From positions 1 to 64,000 of the forward strand of contig NZ_JPFW01000007.1 of NCBI RefSeq assembly GCF_000722705.1: a stretch of DNA of 64,000 bases. The letters are read 5' to 3'. This document shows positions 9,651-16,413 of this stretch, one piece after another. Position 1 is the stretch's first letter. Each line of letters opens with the position of its first letter. Source of the DNA: Streptococcus mitis (lineage in GTDB: Bacteria > Bacillota > Bacilli > Lactobacillales > Streptococcaceae). The position numbers were made by a program, and so were the translations under genes. Below the pieces are notes generated by a model. It was not told where the DNA came from. It did not search any database and saw only the letters and a program-made list of their open reading frames with translations.

Positions 9651-9743
9651 GGTAGTTCATAGGGATTATGAAATTGAAGTCTTTTCTTATTTTAAAATTC
9701 ATAGTAAAATATCCCTCTGTATCAAGATAACAGGAGGATTTTT

Positions 9744-10385
9744 ATGTCTCAAAAGACTATCAACATAGGCTACGCCCGTGTATCTACTCATAAACAAGAC
9801 CTAGGATTGAAAGTGCAAATCGAAGCTCTCAAACATTGCGATAAACTTTTTATAGAAAAGGAATCTGGTGCAAATAACACTCGTCCTGAACTCATAAAAG
9901 CCTTAAAACTGGCCTCTGACTTTTCGAAAGATGGCAAGCAGGTTACTTTCACTATCTATAAGTTAGATAGACTGACTCGATCTATGTTTAAGCTGCTAGA
10001 ACTTATTGAACTATTTAATGAATCTAATATTCATCTAGTCAGTTTGCATGAAAAACTAGAAACAGGTTCTCTTATTGGCAGATTACTTTGCATCATTTTA
10101 GGCTTTGTGGCAGAAAATGAGCTGGAAAATCTGAGGTTTCGCACAAAAGAGGGACTTCGAAAAGCTAAGGAAAATGGTGTTAGATTAGGGGCTAAACGGA
10201 TTTCAAAAGAAAAGGAGGAGCGGATACTTAACAAATATCTACATTCAGATATAAGCATACGTAATATTGCAAAAGCTGAACAAATTTCTACATCAACCCT
10301 ATATAAAGTATTAGAACGTAATAAAGTGGCGAACAATCGTCAAAAAAAACGGAAAATCATTGCTAAAAACAGGGAAAAATGGTAG
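9744..10385 (+). CDS. Serine recombinase (resolvase/invertase family)
   Basis: This 213-residue small serine recombinase has its catalytic serine at S14 in GYARVSTHKQD. The conserved arginine region is KLDRLTRS (about residue 73), and FVAENELENLRFRTKEGL (about 115-132) forms the long E-helix. A C-terminal helix-turn-helix follows (ISIRNIAKAEQISTSTLYKV). An AGGAGG ribosome-binding site precedes the ATG. It is similar to plasmid and transposon resolvases of Gram-positive bacteria and lies between pepO and an LPXTG protein gene. Two dyads with a shared core follow it immediately and are candidate target sites. Confidence 0.9.
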   Translation: MSQKTINIGYARVSTHKQDLGLKVQIEALKHCDKLFIEKESGANNTRPELIKALKLASDFSKDGKQVTFTIYKLDRLTRSMFKLLELIELFNESNIHLVSLHEKLETGSLIGRLLCIILGFVAENELENLRFRTKEGLRKAKENGVRLGAKRISKEKEERILNKYLHSDISIRNIAKAEQISTSTLYKVLERNKVANNRQKKRKIIAKNREKW

Positions 10386-10402
10386 AATAAAGACGTAAAA
10401 TT

Positions 10403-10430
10403 GTTTCGATTAACGACCGTTTGATGAAAC
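10403..10430. promoter_or_regulatory. Candidate recombinase site 1 (dyad)
   Basis: GTTTC (10403-10407) and GAAAC (10426-10430) flank the core TAACGACCGTTT, all centred on 10416.5, with AC at the centre. The arrangement is that of a dimeric serine-recombinase crossover site. The same core is found in reverse orientation at 10519-10530. Confidence 0.5.
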
Positions 10431-10455
10431 ATTCAAAATAAGAATATAAATATTT

Positions 10456-10508
10456 AAAAAAATGCGAGTTTAACAGTGTTTTTAACCTGTATTAGACTGG
10501 CATTTTTT
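10456..10508. terminator. Imperfect inverted repeat with A/T-run ends
   Basis: AAAAAATGC with a following GAGTTTAACAG pairs imperfectly with GTATTAGACTGGCATTTTTT. The A-run and T-run at its ends would allow termination in either direction. It lies between the two dyads. Confidence 0.5.
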
Positions 10509-10540
10509 GTGTATCGTCTAACGGTCGTTATGCGATACAC
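10509..10540. promoter_or_regulatory. Candidate recombinase site 2 (nearly perfect 32-bp dyad)
   Basis: GTGTATCG (10509-10516) pairs exactly with CGATACAC (10533-10540). Nested in it is TAACG-GT-CGTTA (10519-10530) with the same centre (10524.5). The central dinucleotide GT is the complement of AC at site 1, so the two sites are in opposite orientation. It has no T-run and is not a terminator. Confidence 0.55.
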
Positions 10541-10794
10541 TTAGTTCCCTATCTCTAAAGGAGCTAGCTAGTTTTTGGCAACAAAAAACTTAAAAATCAT
10601 TAAGATATGTAATAGTATGATAGCTGTATTGTTCAGTTAATGGATGAAGATTCATTTAAGGCTTCTATCAAGAACATTAAATGTTTAGATAATGAGTTGA
10701 CTCAAAATTTTGCTTTTGTGGTCTTGAAAGGAAGTTGATTTTGTCATTTTATAAGCCTAAAAAGGCAATTATATATTCCTGAGGAGGAAAAATT
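10541..10794. other. Non-coding region before the LPXTG gene
   Basis: No gene is visible. The stretch is AT-rich and ends in a good ribosome-binding site (GAGGAGG, about 10781) for the surface protein. I could not pick out a confident promoter. Confidence 0.5.
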
Positions 10795-12474
10795 ATGAAT
10801 AAACTCACTAAACTAGGTATTGTTACCTTCTCTGCTGTCACTCTTAGTGCTGCAGTGCCAACTTTGGTGCATGCCGAGGAAAACGTTGCGCCGCAACCAA
10901 ATGTTGCTGCTCAACCTAATGCTACTCAACCAGCACCTGCACCAAAACCAGCAGAAACCCCTCAACCAGAGGTTAAACCTACAGAGCAACCACAGCCTAC
11001 TCAGCCAGTAAAACCAGCTGAGAACAAGCCGGTTGAAAATAAACTTGCTGAAACATCTGTTCCAACTCCAAAACCAGCAGAAACCCCTCAACCAGAAGTT
11101 AAACCAGCAGAGCAACTACAACCTGCTAATCCAGCAAAACCAGAAGTGAAACCTGCAGAGCAACCGCAGGAAAATAACAGAAAACCAGTGAGAAGATGGC
11201 ATCTACGTGACGGAAGCGTTCATGAACACCCTGTTGTTACCTACGAAGATATTGTAGCACCACTCCCTATCAGTGATATGAAGAAAACTCCTATCAATGG
11301 AATATGGACTGCTGAAAAAGATTTTATCAATAACAAACCAAGATTAGCTTACTTTGTGGGTGGCACGAATAGGTGGTTAGAAGAAAATGGGAGGGAATTT
11401 TCTCCTGAAGAATTGAGGGAAAGCCATATACTTATGCGTGCGATTCGAGTGAAAATTCCAGAATTGGAAGGTAGAAACTATGAAGCGTATACAATTTATA
11501 CAGCTATTTGGGATGAAAAAACAAGAAAGGTTGAACTAAACAAAAACACTAACATCACAGGTCAAGGTTACATGGTTTTCCGCACTAAAAAAGAAGACAA
11601 TGACGTGGAAGTCTATCAATTTTCAAAAAATAGGCAGTTAACACCACTTTATCACCGTTATCAGCTAAATGAGAGAGGAAGAAGCGAGGGAGATTTTGGT
11701 TTATACGCAGAAGTTTATCAAACTTACGTTTTCTTATTTAAGAACCACACTGAAAAACCAGCCGACCAAGCAAAACCAGAAGTCAAGCCAAGTGAAAATC
11801 CTGTAAATCCAGTTACACCAGTTGCTCCAATAACACCGACAACTCCCGTAACGCCTACGCTTAATCCAGCCATCCCAAACAATACTCGTGTTCTTTCGAG
11901 CGAAGCTGGAAGCGTTCAAGTATATGGTTCAGAAGCAACACTCAAAAATGTCAGATATATCAGGGTAGAAGAAACCAAGTCGAATTCACTTGAATCAAAA
12001 AAATACAAGGCTTTCGACATTCATCTGTATGACGCGAGAGGCAAGGCTATTCAGCCAAACGGCTGGGTTACGGTTAGCGTGTTGGCAAACCAGCCAGTGG
12101 AAAATGTTTACTACGTGAATCAAAACGGCAGCTTGTTTGCGCTTGATTTCAAACAAAATGCCGATAAGGTGACTTTTGAAACCAATCACTTTAGTATCTA
12201 TGCTATGACTTTCAAAGTTGCCGCAAGCCGTGATAACGGAGGTAGTACAACTCCTGTTCCAGTTGTAAATAGTAGTAATACGGAACAAAAAGGAAATGAC
12301 GTAAATAGTACAAAAACTCAAGCTGAGCCGTTAGCAACTAAGACTGAAACTATTTCGAAACAAGTAGCTAAGACTTTGCCAAATACTGGAGAAAATGACT
12401 CAATTCTCGCTACCCTATTTGGAATGTTAACTCTAACTGCTGGATTATTTAGCTTTCGTAAGGAGTCAGAATAA
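10795..12474 (+). CDS. LPXTG-anchored cell-wall surface protein
   Basis: This 559-residue protein has a signal peptide (about residues 1-27, ending LVHA). A proline-rich stretch (about 28-128) contains two copies of a KPAETPQPEVKP motif. An unfamiliar folded region (about 130-325) and a Pro/Thr linker follow. A second folded region (about 370-475) contains NGWVTVSVL and ENVYYVNQNG. The C-terminus is a sortase signal: LPNTG at 528-532, a hydrophobic segment and a RKESE tail. It is presumably linked to peptidoglycan by sortase A and exposed on the surface. I do not recognise a ligand-binding family. Its place next to a recombinase suggests an accessory gene. Confidence 0.88.
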   Translation: MNKLTKLGIVTFSAVTLSAAVPTLVHAEENVAPQPNVAAQPNATQPAPAPKPAETPQPEVKPTEQPQPTQPVKPAENKPVENKLAETSVPTPKPAETPQPEVKPAEQLQPANPAKPEVKPAEQPQENNRKPVRRWHLRDGSVHEHPVVTYEDIVAPLPISDMKKTPINGIWTAEKDFINNKPRLAYFVGGTNRWLEENGREFSPEELRESHILMRAIRVKIPELEGRNYEAYTIYTAIWDEKTRKVELNKNTNITGQGYMVFRTKKEDNDVEVYQFSKNRQLTPLYHRYQLNERGRSEGDFGLYAEVYQTYVFLFKNHTEKPADQAKPEVKPSENPVNPVTPVAPITPTTPVTPTLNPAIPNNTRVLSSEAGSVQVYGSEATLKNVRYIRVEETKSNSLESKKYKAFDIHLYDARGKAIQPNGWVTVSVLANQPVENVYYVNQNGSLFALDFKQNADKVTFETNHFSIYAMTFKVAASRDNGGSTTPVPVVNSSNTEQKGNDVNSTKTQAEPLATKTETISKQVAKTLPNTGENDSILATLFGMLTLTAGLFSFRKESE

Positions 12475-12531
12475 CCCCAATTCATAGTTTACCTATCAAT
12501 TATTTTAGACTGTGAAAAATCTTTTCATGAT

Positions 12532-12578
12532 AAAACGCATAATATCAAACTTTTCCACACCTGATATTATGCGTTTTT
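12532..12578 (+). terminator. Terminator of the AAAACGCATA hairpin type
   Basis: AAAACGCATAATATCA pairs with TGATATTATGCGTTTT across a short loop and ends in T-run. The same hairpin sequence appears after the ECF transporter gene (55507-55560) and in degraded form at 30893, so it is a repeated terminator module. Confidence 0.8.
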
Positions 12579-12716
12579 ATAATTCTAAAATAGTATAAAT
12601 ATAGTGAGATGAAATAAAATCTGAACAAATCGATTTCTAATAATGATTTAGAAGTCAGGACGTACTATTCTAGCTTTAATCTATTATAAATTACGATATC
12701 TATTGTCATCATTTTA

Positions 12717-13346
12717 CTAGAAAAAAGGATTGAAGGTTTTTTCGTGAGCAATAGTCGTAGCTGGACCATGTCCTGGATAGACATCGTAGTTTGGTAGGGT
12801 GAAGAGTTGAGTCTGGATACTGTGAAGAAGTTGCTCCGTACTACCAGTTGGAAGATCTGTTCGTCCGATAGTTTCACGGAACAGAGCATCACCTGTCAAG
12901 ACCAAATGAGCTTGCGGAAAGACGATAGAAACACCACCGATAGAATGCCCTGGTGTTGGCAAGACAGTGAAACGAAATTCCTCTAGTTGGTATTCTTCGT
13001 GAAAGATAAAAGTGTGTTCTGCAGGTTTTGCGACTACATCTGCCATATCATCATGACGAGGGAGACCAGAGAGGTTATCGACAGGAGTGTAGAGCCAGCT
13101 GGCTTCACTCTCTGCGATAAAGACAGGAGGATTGCCAAAAGTCTCGCGAACCAAGTCCAGACTCATGATATGGTCATAATGGGCATGGGTCAAGAGAATA
13201 GCACAGATCGGTTTGTTGATTTTCTCGATGGTCTGATGAATGGCTTCCCAATGGCTGCCAGGATCTACCACGATAAGGTGCTTTTCACCTTCTAGGTAAT
13301 AGGTGTTTTCATAGGCAACAGGATTCACGGTTTTATGGATTTTCAT
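12717..13346 (-). CDS. Metallo-beta-lactamase-fold hydrolase (glyoxalase II-like)
   Basis: This 209-residue protein carries the metal-binding signature HAHYDH (about residues 55-60), the later histidine in PTPGHSIGG, the bridging aspartate in LTGDALF and a final PGHGP motif. This is the full ligand set for a dinuclear metal site of the glyoxalase II/YcbL group. It probably hydrolyses thioesters such as S-lactoyl-thiols, but the substrate cannot be told from sequence. The ATG at 13346 has a TTGGAG ribosome-binding site. In pneumococci, as I recall, this gene lies between pepO and relA, so the accessory blocks on either side of it are insertions. Confidence 0.88.
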   Translation of the reverse strand: MKIHKTVNPVAYENTYYLEGEKHLIVVDPGSHWEAIHQTIEKINKPICAILLTHAHYDHIMSLDLVRETFGNPPVFIAESEASWLYTPVDNLSGLPRHDDMADVVAKPAEHTFIFHEEYQLEEFRFTVLPTPGHSIGGVSIVFPQAHLVLTGDALFRETIGRTDLPTGSTEQLLHSIQTQLFTLPNYDVYPGHGPATTIAHEKTFNPFF

Positions 13347-13374
13347 GTTAGCTCCAATCTCAAAGAATGCACTA

Positions 13375-13479
13375 ATACTCTTCGAAAATCAAATCCAAAC
13401 CGCGTCAACGTCGCCTTGCCGTACTCAAGTACAGCCTGCGGCTAGTTTCCTAGTTTGCTCTTTGATTTTCATTGAGTAT
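13375..13479 (+). repeat. BOX element, boxA-boxC type
   Basis: It begins with ATACTCTTCGAAAATC, contains CGTCAACGTCGCCTTGCCGTA (the BOXA1R primer region in reverse complement) and ends TTTGATTTTCATTGAGTAT. The boxB module is absent. BOX elements are typical intergenic repeats of the pneumococcus group. Confidence 0.93.
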
Positions 13480-13575
13480 AAATTAAGTATAGCACAGTTG
13501 GGGAAAATAGGTAAGGATTTAAAATGAACTTAAAAACCAGCATGACTAGATGAAGACAGGCTGGTTATCAATTTA

Positions 13576-13839
13576 TCAATATTGGAGAGGTGTCAATTGC
13601 CCTTCATAGGTTGCATAAACTCCGTCATTAGCTTTTTTGATAGATGTGATGTTTAGAGTGCCACCGTAGTTGGCTTCTCGTTTATCGCTATATTCACTAT
13701 AAGTTATCCTATTGGGCAGGTTCTGGTCGTTAGCATAGTATTGAACGACTGTTTTTTTATAGCTTTGCTGGCTGAATAGGAACAGGCAGCTAACTCCTAA
13801 CACTAGGAGAGCAAAGATAGAAATAGCAGTTTTTTTCAT
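13576..13839 (-). CDS. Small secreted protein of unknown function (87 aa)
   Basis: An N-terminal signal sequence (MKKTAISIFALLVLGVSCLF) is followed by a short extracellular part with a tyrosine-rich, beta-like pattern ending GVYATYEGQLTPLQY. A lysine-rich start and GGAGAACACC upstream of the ATG support the start. The cysteine at about residue 18 is followed by leucine and phenylalanine, so a lipoprotein is less likely than a secreted or N-anchored protein. A degraded relative lies just upstream at 13889-13975. I do not recognise the family. Confidence 0.65.
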   Translation of the reverse strand: MKKTAISIFALLVLGVSCLFLFSQQSYKKTVVQYYANDQNLPNRITYSEYSDKREANYGGTLNITSIKKANDGVYATYEGQLTPLQY

Positions 13840-13888
13840 AGGTGTTCTCCTTATAAACTAAAGGATAGAAGAAAGTATCTTGAGGATT

Positions 13889-13975
13889 TTAATTCCAAAA
13901 CCCAGTCAAGGTACCAGTGTATGTGACACGAGTTCCACTGTTTAGCTTTCGTATCTTCAGGGAAATTGAGGGAAG
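13889..13975 (-). pseudogene. C-terminal fragment of a paralogue of the 13576 gene
   Basis: The frame reads SLKIRKLNSGTRVTYTGTLT and ends GFWN before the stop. It aligns in pattern with LNITSIKKANDGVYATYEGQ in the 87-residue protein next to it (x-TYxGxLT). An in-frame stop closes it at 13976-13978, and no signal peptide remains. It looks like one half of an old tandem duplication. Confidence 0.42.
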
Positions 13976-14203
13976 TCAGAAAGTCTTTCGGTTACAATAT
14001 GGTTTCCGTTGGTCTATCTCTCCTTCTATCACCTAAGTTTAAAATCTAACTTCGTAATATATTATACACTAATAATTCAGAATTATCAAGCAATTCTGAA
14101 TTATTTTTATGAGATTTTGTTATTAAAATTTGAAAGCTAACTTTAAAGTGAAACTAGGTAACAATCATTCGTTTATAATTTTGTCTAAATTTTCAAAAAA
14201 TTA

Positions 14204-14232
14204 TTGACAAAAAAATAAAAGTGTTTTATAAT
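14204..14232 (+). promoter_or_regulatory. Consensus sigma-A promoter of the Trp-peptide operon
   Basis: TTGACA (14204-14209) and TATAAT (14227-14232) are both perfect, with the ideal 17-base spacer. Transcription would begin near 14239, about 24 bases before the peptide ATG. It is among the strongest promoters visible in the window. Confidence 0.85.
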
Positions 14233-14262
14233 AAGGTTATTAATTTAAGTAGGTTAAAAATT

Positions 14263-14382
14263 ATGAAATCTAATAAAGAAGATTTAATGGGAAAAGCCGA
14301 ACTTTTAACTGATTTCTCAGTTGATTCTTCTGTGGTTGAAATCGAATCACTTGGTGAAATTACTATCAAAATCAAGTGGTAA
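14263..14382 (+). CDS. Putative ribosomally made precursor peptide ending in Trp (39 aa)
   Basis: This short 39-codon gene begins MKSNKEDLMGKAELL and ends EITIKIKW. The acidic, helical N-terminal half resembles a RiPP leader. The C-terminal half is beta-like with alternating charges and a final tryptophan. There is no signal peptide and no Gly-Gly cleavage motif. A consensus promoter and an AGTAGG motif lie upstream, and a strong hairpin follows. An aspartic protease-like gene, an exporter and a possible prenyl-transferring enzyme lie downstream. I infer a precursor of a modified peptide (pheromone or bacteriocin). No known family was recognised. Confidence 0.62.
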   Translation: MKSNKEDLMGKAELLTDFSVDSSVVEIESLGEITIKIKW

Positions 14383-14389
14383 TATAGTA

Positions 14390-14424
14390 TTTAGAGCTTT
14401 GAATAATCAAAGCTCTAAATTTTT
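14390..14424 (+). terminator. Strong hairpin between the peptide gene and the downstream operon
   Basis: TTTAGAGCTTTGA (14390-14402) pairs perfectly with TCAAAGCTCTAAA (14407-14419) across a four-base loop and is followed by TTTTT. A partial terminator here would give more precursor mRNA than enzyme mRNA, a common arrangement in peptide operons. Confidence 0.85.
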
Positions 14425-14437
14425 AGATTTGTTTATT

Positions 14438-15205
14438 ATGAAATTCTCTTATAAAAATAAATTAGTTACAATTAAAATTAAAATCTCTGAACAATACTAT
14501 ACATTTTTAGTTGACACCGGATCAGAAAAAAGTTTCTTAGCTCCTAATAAAGACTTAAAAAACTTTCAAATAGAGTTATCAAATAAAATCCTCGTAAAAG
14601 GGGGTGGTAAAAATAAAATCATTCAACATACATATTTTATACCAGAAATTAAAATCGATAATGAAATTATCTCAAATACTGAATTTCTGATTAAGTATAG
14701 AAATGTAATGTTTTATTATTTATCCATTGATGGTGTACTTGGATGGGATATTCTACAGCGTTTTGACTTTGCTATTGATTTTAAAAATAAATATTTTTAT
14801 ATAGGTTCTATTCAACCACCAAAATCTGTCGCAAGTATTCCGATAATATCAAAAAAACAAGCAGTTATTTTATTAGATTACAACGGTGATTCTTACCACA
14901 CCTTGCTAGATTTAGGTGCCAATAACTCCTTTATTTCTGATGATTTTAGACTCAGTGAAAAAAGTGTAAAACGGAGCATGAACTTTGTTTTAGGAATAAA
15001 TGGTTTTTCATTGAATAAAATTTCAAAAGTAGACCACTTACTTTTTACATTTAGCGGAGGAAAACTCTTCGTTAAAAACATATCTATCCGATCCTTTAAT
15101 TTTCAATGGAAAGTAAAGCTCGGAACTGATAGCTTACAAGGTTACACCATTTATTTTATCAATTCAAAAGAAAGGATTGCCATTAGTGAGAAAAAAACAC
15201 CTTAA
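14438..15205 (+). CDS. Two-lobed retropepsin-like aspartic protease
   Basis: From the ATG at 14438 the protein has 255 residues made of two similar lobes. Lobe 1 has the catalytic motif FLVDTGSEKSFL (D26) and later DGVLGWDIL. Lobe 2 has LLDLGANNSFIS (D158) and later LGTDSLQGYTIYF. Both lobes therefore carry the D-x-G and (L)G-x-D-x-L hallmarks of retroviral-type aspartic proteases, so a single chain could form the normally dimeric active site. In lobe 2 Thr is replaced by Leu (DLG), which may weaken it. There is no signal peptide, so it would act in the cytoplasm, possibly on the adjacent 39-residue peptide. The frame is open upstream to 14321, but that would run through the hairpin; the chosen ATG lacks a clear ribosome-binding site. 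The fold is likely; the substrate is inferred. Confidence 0.72.
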   Translation: MKFSYKNKLVTIKIKISEQYYTFLVDTGSEKSFLAPNKDLKNFQIELSNKILVKGGGKNKIIQHTYFIPEIKIDNEIISNTEFLIKYRNVMFYYLSIDGVLGWDILQRFDFAIDFKNKYFYIGSIQPPKSVASIPIISKKQAVILLDYNGDSYHTLLDLGANNSFISDDFRLSEKSVKRSMNFVLGINGFSLNKISKVDHLLFTFSGGKLFVKNISIRSFNFQWKVKLGTDSLQGYTIYFINSKERIAISEKKTP

Positions 15206-16412
15206 AACACAATTGCTCATCGGAAATTCGTTGGGACAATTTGGAAGTACTATACTTTCCTTTATCCTTGGTCTTTATATATTAAGAAACTTAGATTCTG
15301 TATTTTTATATAGCCTCTCTCAAATAATTGGACCTATAGTAGCAGTTTTACTCCTTCCTTTTTTAGGAAGTATTATAGATAAATACAATAAAAATTTTAT
15401 TATAAAAACTTCTCAGACCGTCAGTTGTATCGCTCTACTGTTCTTTATACTAAGTGACACTCACATCACATCCCATTACACTCAGATTATAGTCTTACTT
15501 ATTTTACTTAAAATTTCAGATCAGTTTTTATCAACTACCCTAAATGCTGCTACTATTGGGTTAGTAGGAGAGGAAAATGTTCAATCATTTCGCTCTCAAT
15601 TACAATTAATTCAAGCTGCTAGTATGATTTTATCTCCAATAATAGCAGTTGCTCTTTTCGACAAAATTTCATTATCTAGTATCATGCTAATTGAATTTTT
15701 TATAGAATTTTTAGTCCTAGTAATCTATTGGAAAGTTGAATTTCATCATAAGGTAAAAGAAAGTTCAGAAGATGACTCAAGCATACTCACAATGTCTAAA
15801 GAAGGTTTCCAGTTTATTTTTAGATATAAAAAAATTGTTTTTGGATTAATTTTTGTCCTTATGATTAATTTCATACTTGGAATAGTAAATGTTGGTCTCC
15901 CATTTCTTCAAATTAAAGAGTTGGCTTTATCCAATCAATCTTATGCATTGAACGACAGTGTCTTAGCTTTTGGACTCTTATTAGGATCAGTTATTGCTTC
16001 GAAAATAAGTACGAAAAGTAATTTGAATATTGCTAGATATGCCATTGCTATGGTTGCGTTTGCAACCTGCTTACTGGGATTATTATTAATCTTACATTTG
16101 TCCAAAAGTAGCTGGATTGCTATTCTCATTATTTATTTTCTTGTAATTGGTTTATCAATTACAATATGCAATATACTAATTTCTAGTTGGTCAATTCTCA
16201 AAATTCCACAAGAATTTCAAGGTAGAGTTTTTGCTGTCTTAAATGCTTTAACACAGGCATTTTTACCAATAAGCATGTTACTCTTTGGATTCTTATTTGA
16301 TACAATGAACGTGGCCTCTATTTTCAGTCTCTCAGGTCTCGTGCTACTCTTGCTTCTCTTTGTATTTCCTTGGATTTTTAAAATTAATCTCACAAATGAT
16401 GAATTGGAGTAA
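15186..16412 (+). CDS. Major facilitator superfamily exporter
   Basis: This protein of about 408 residues has roughly twelve hydrophobic segments and the MFS loop signature GSIIDKYNKNFI between segments 2 and 3. It resembles the MFS_3/EntS-type drug and siderophore efflux group. GTG at 15186 is chosen because AAAGGA lies ten bases upstream; a TTG at 15177 is too close to it. The start overlaps the protease gene by 20 bases, so the two are coupled. In this operon the natural role is export of the processed peptide or self-protection; this is inference from position. Confidence 0.8.
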   Translation: MRKKHLKTQLLIGNSLGQFGSTILSFILGLYILRNLDSVFLYSLSQIIGPIVAVLLLPFLGSIIDKYNKNFIIKTSQTVSCIALLFFILSDTHITSHYTQIIVLLILLKISDQFLSTTLNAATIGLVGEENVQSFRSQLQLIQAASMILSPIIAVALFDKISLSSIMLIEFFIEFLVLVIYWKVEFHHKVKESSEDDSSILTMSKEGFQFIFRYKKIVFGLIFVLMINFILGIVNVGLPFLQIKELALSNQSYALNDSVLAFGLLLGSVIASKISTKSNLNIARYAIAMVAFATCLLGLLLILHLSKSSWIAILIIYFLVIGLSITICNILISSWSILKIPQEFQGRVFAVLNALTQAFLPISMLLFGFLFDTMNVASIFSLSGLVLLLLLFVFPWIFKINLTNDELE

Positions 16413-16413
16413 A

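Noticed and set aside
10509-10540. Considered a transcription terminator
   Set aside because: The dyad is long and symmetric but has no T-run and shares its core with a second dyad next to a recombinase gene.
10813-11115. 100-codon minus-strand frame rich in Trp and Leu
   Set aside because: It is the mirror of the proline-rich repeats in the LPXTG protein; the composition is explained by the opposite strand.
13375-13479. Considered a RUP element
   Set aside because: The sequence contains the BOXA1R primer region (CGTCGCCTTGCCGTA) and ends in the boxC motif, so it is a BOX element; the same holds for 32299, 47354 and 55576.
14321-14437. 39 extra N-terminal codons for the aspartic protease-like protein
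   Set aside because: This stretch overlaps the peptide gene in another frame and runs through the terminator hairpin; the conserved domain begins after the ATG at 14438.
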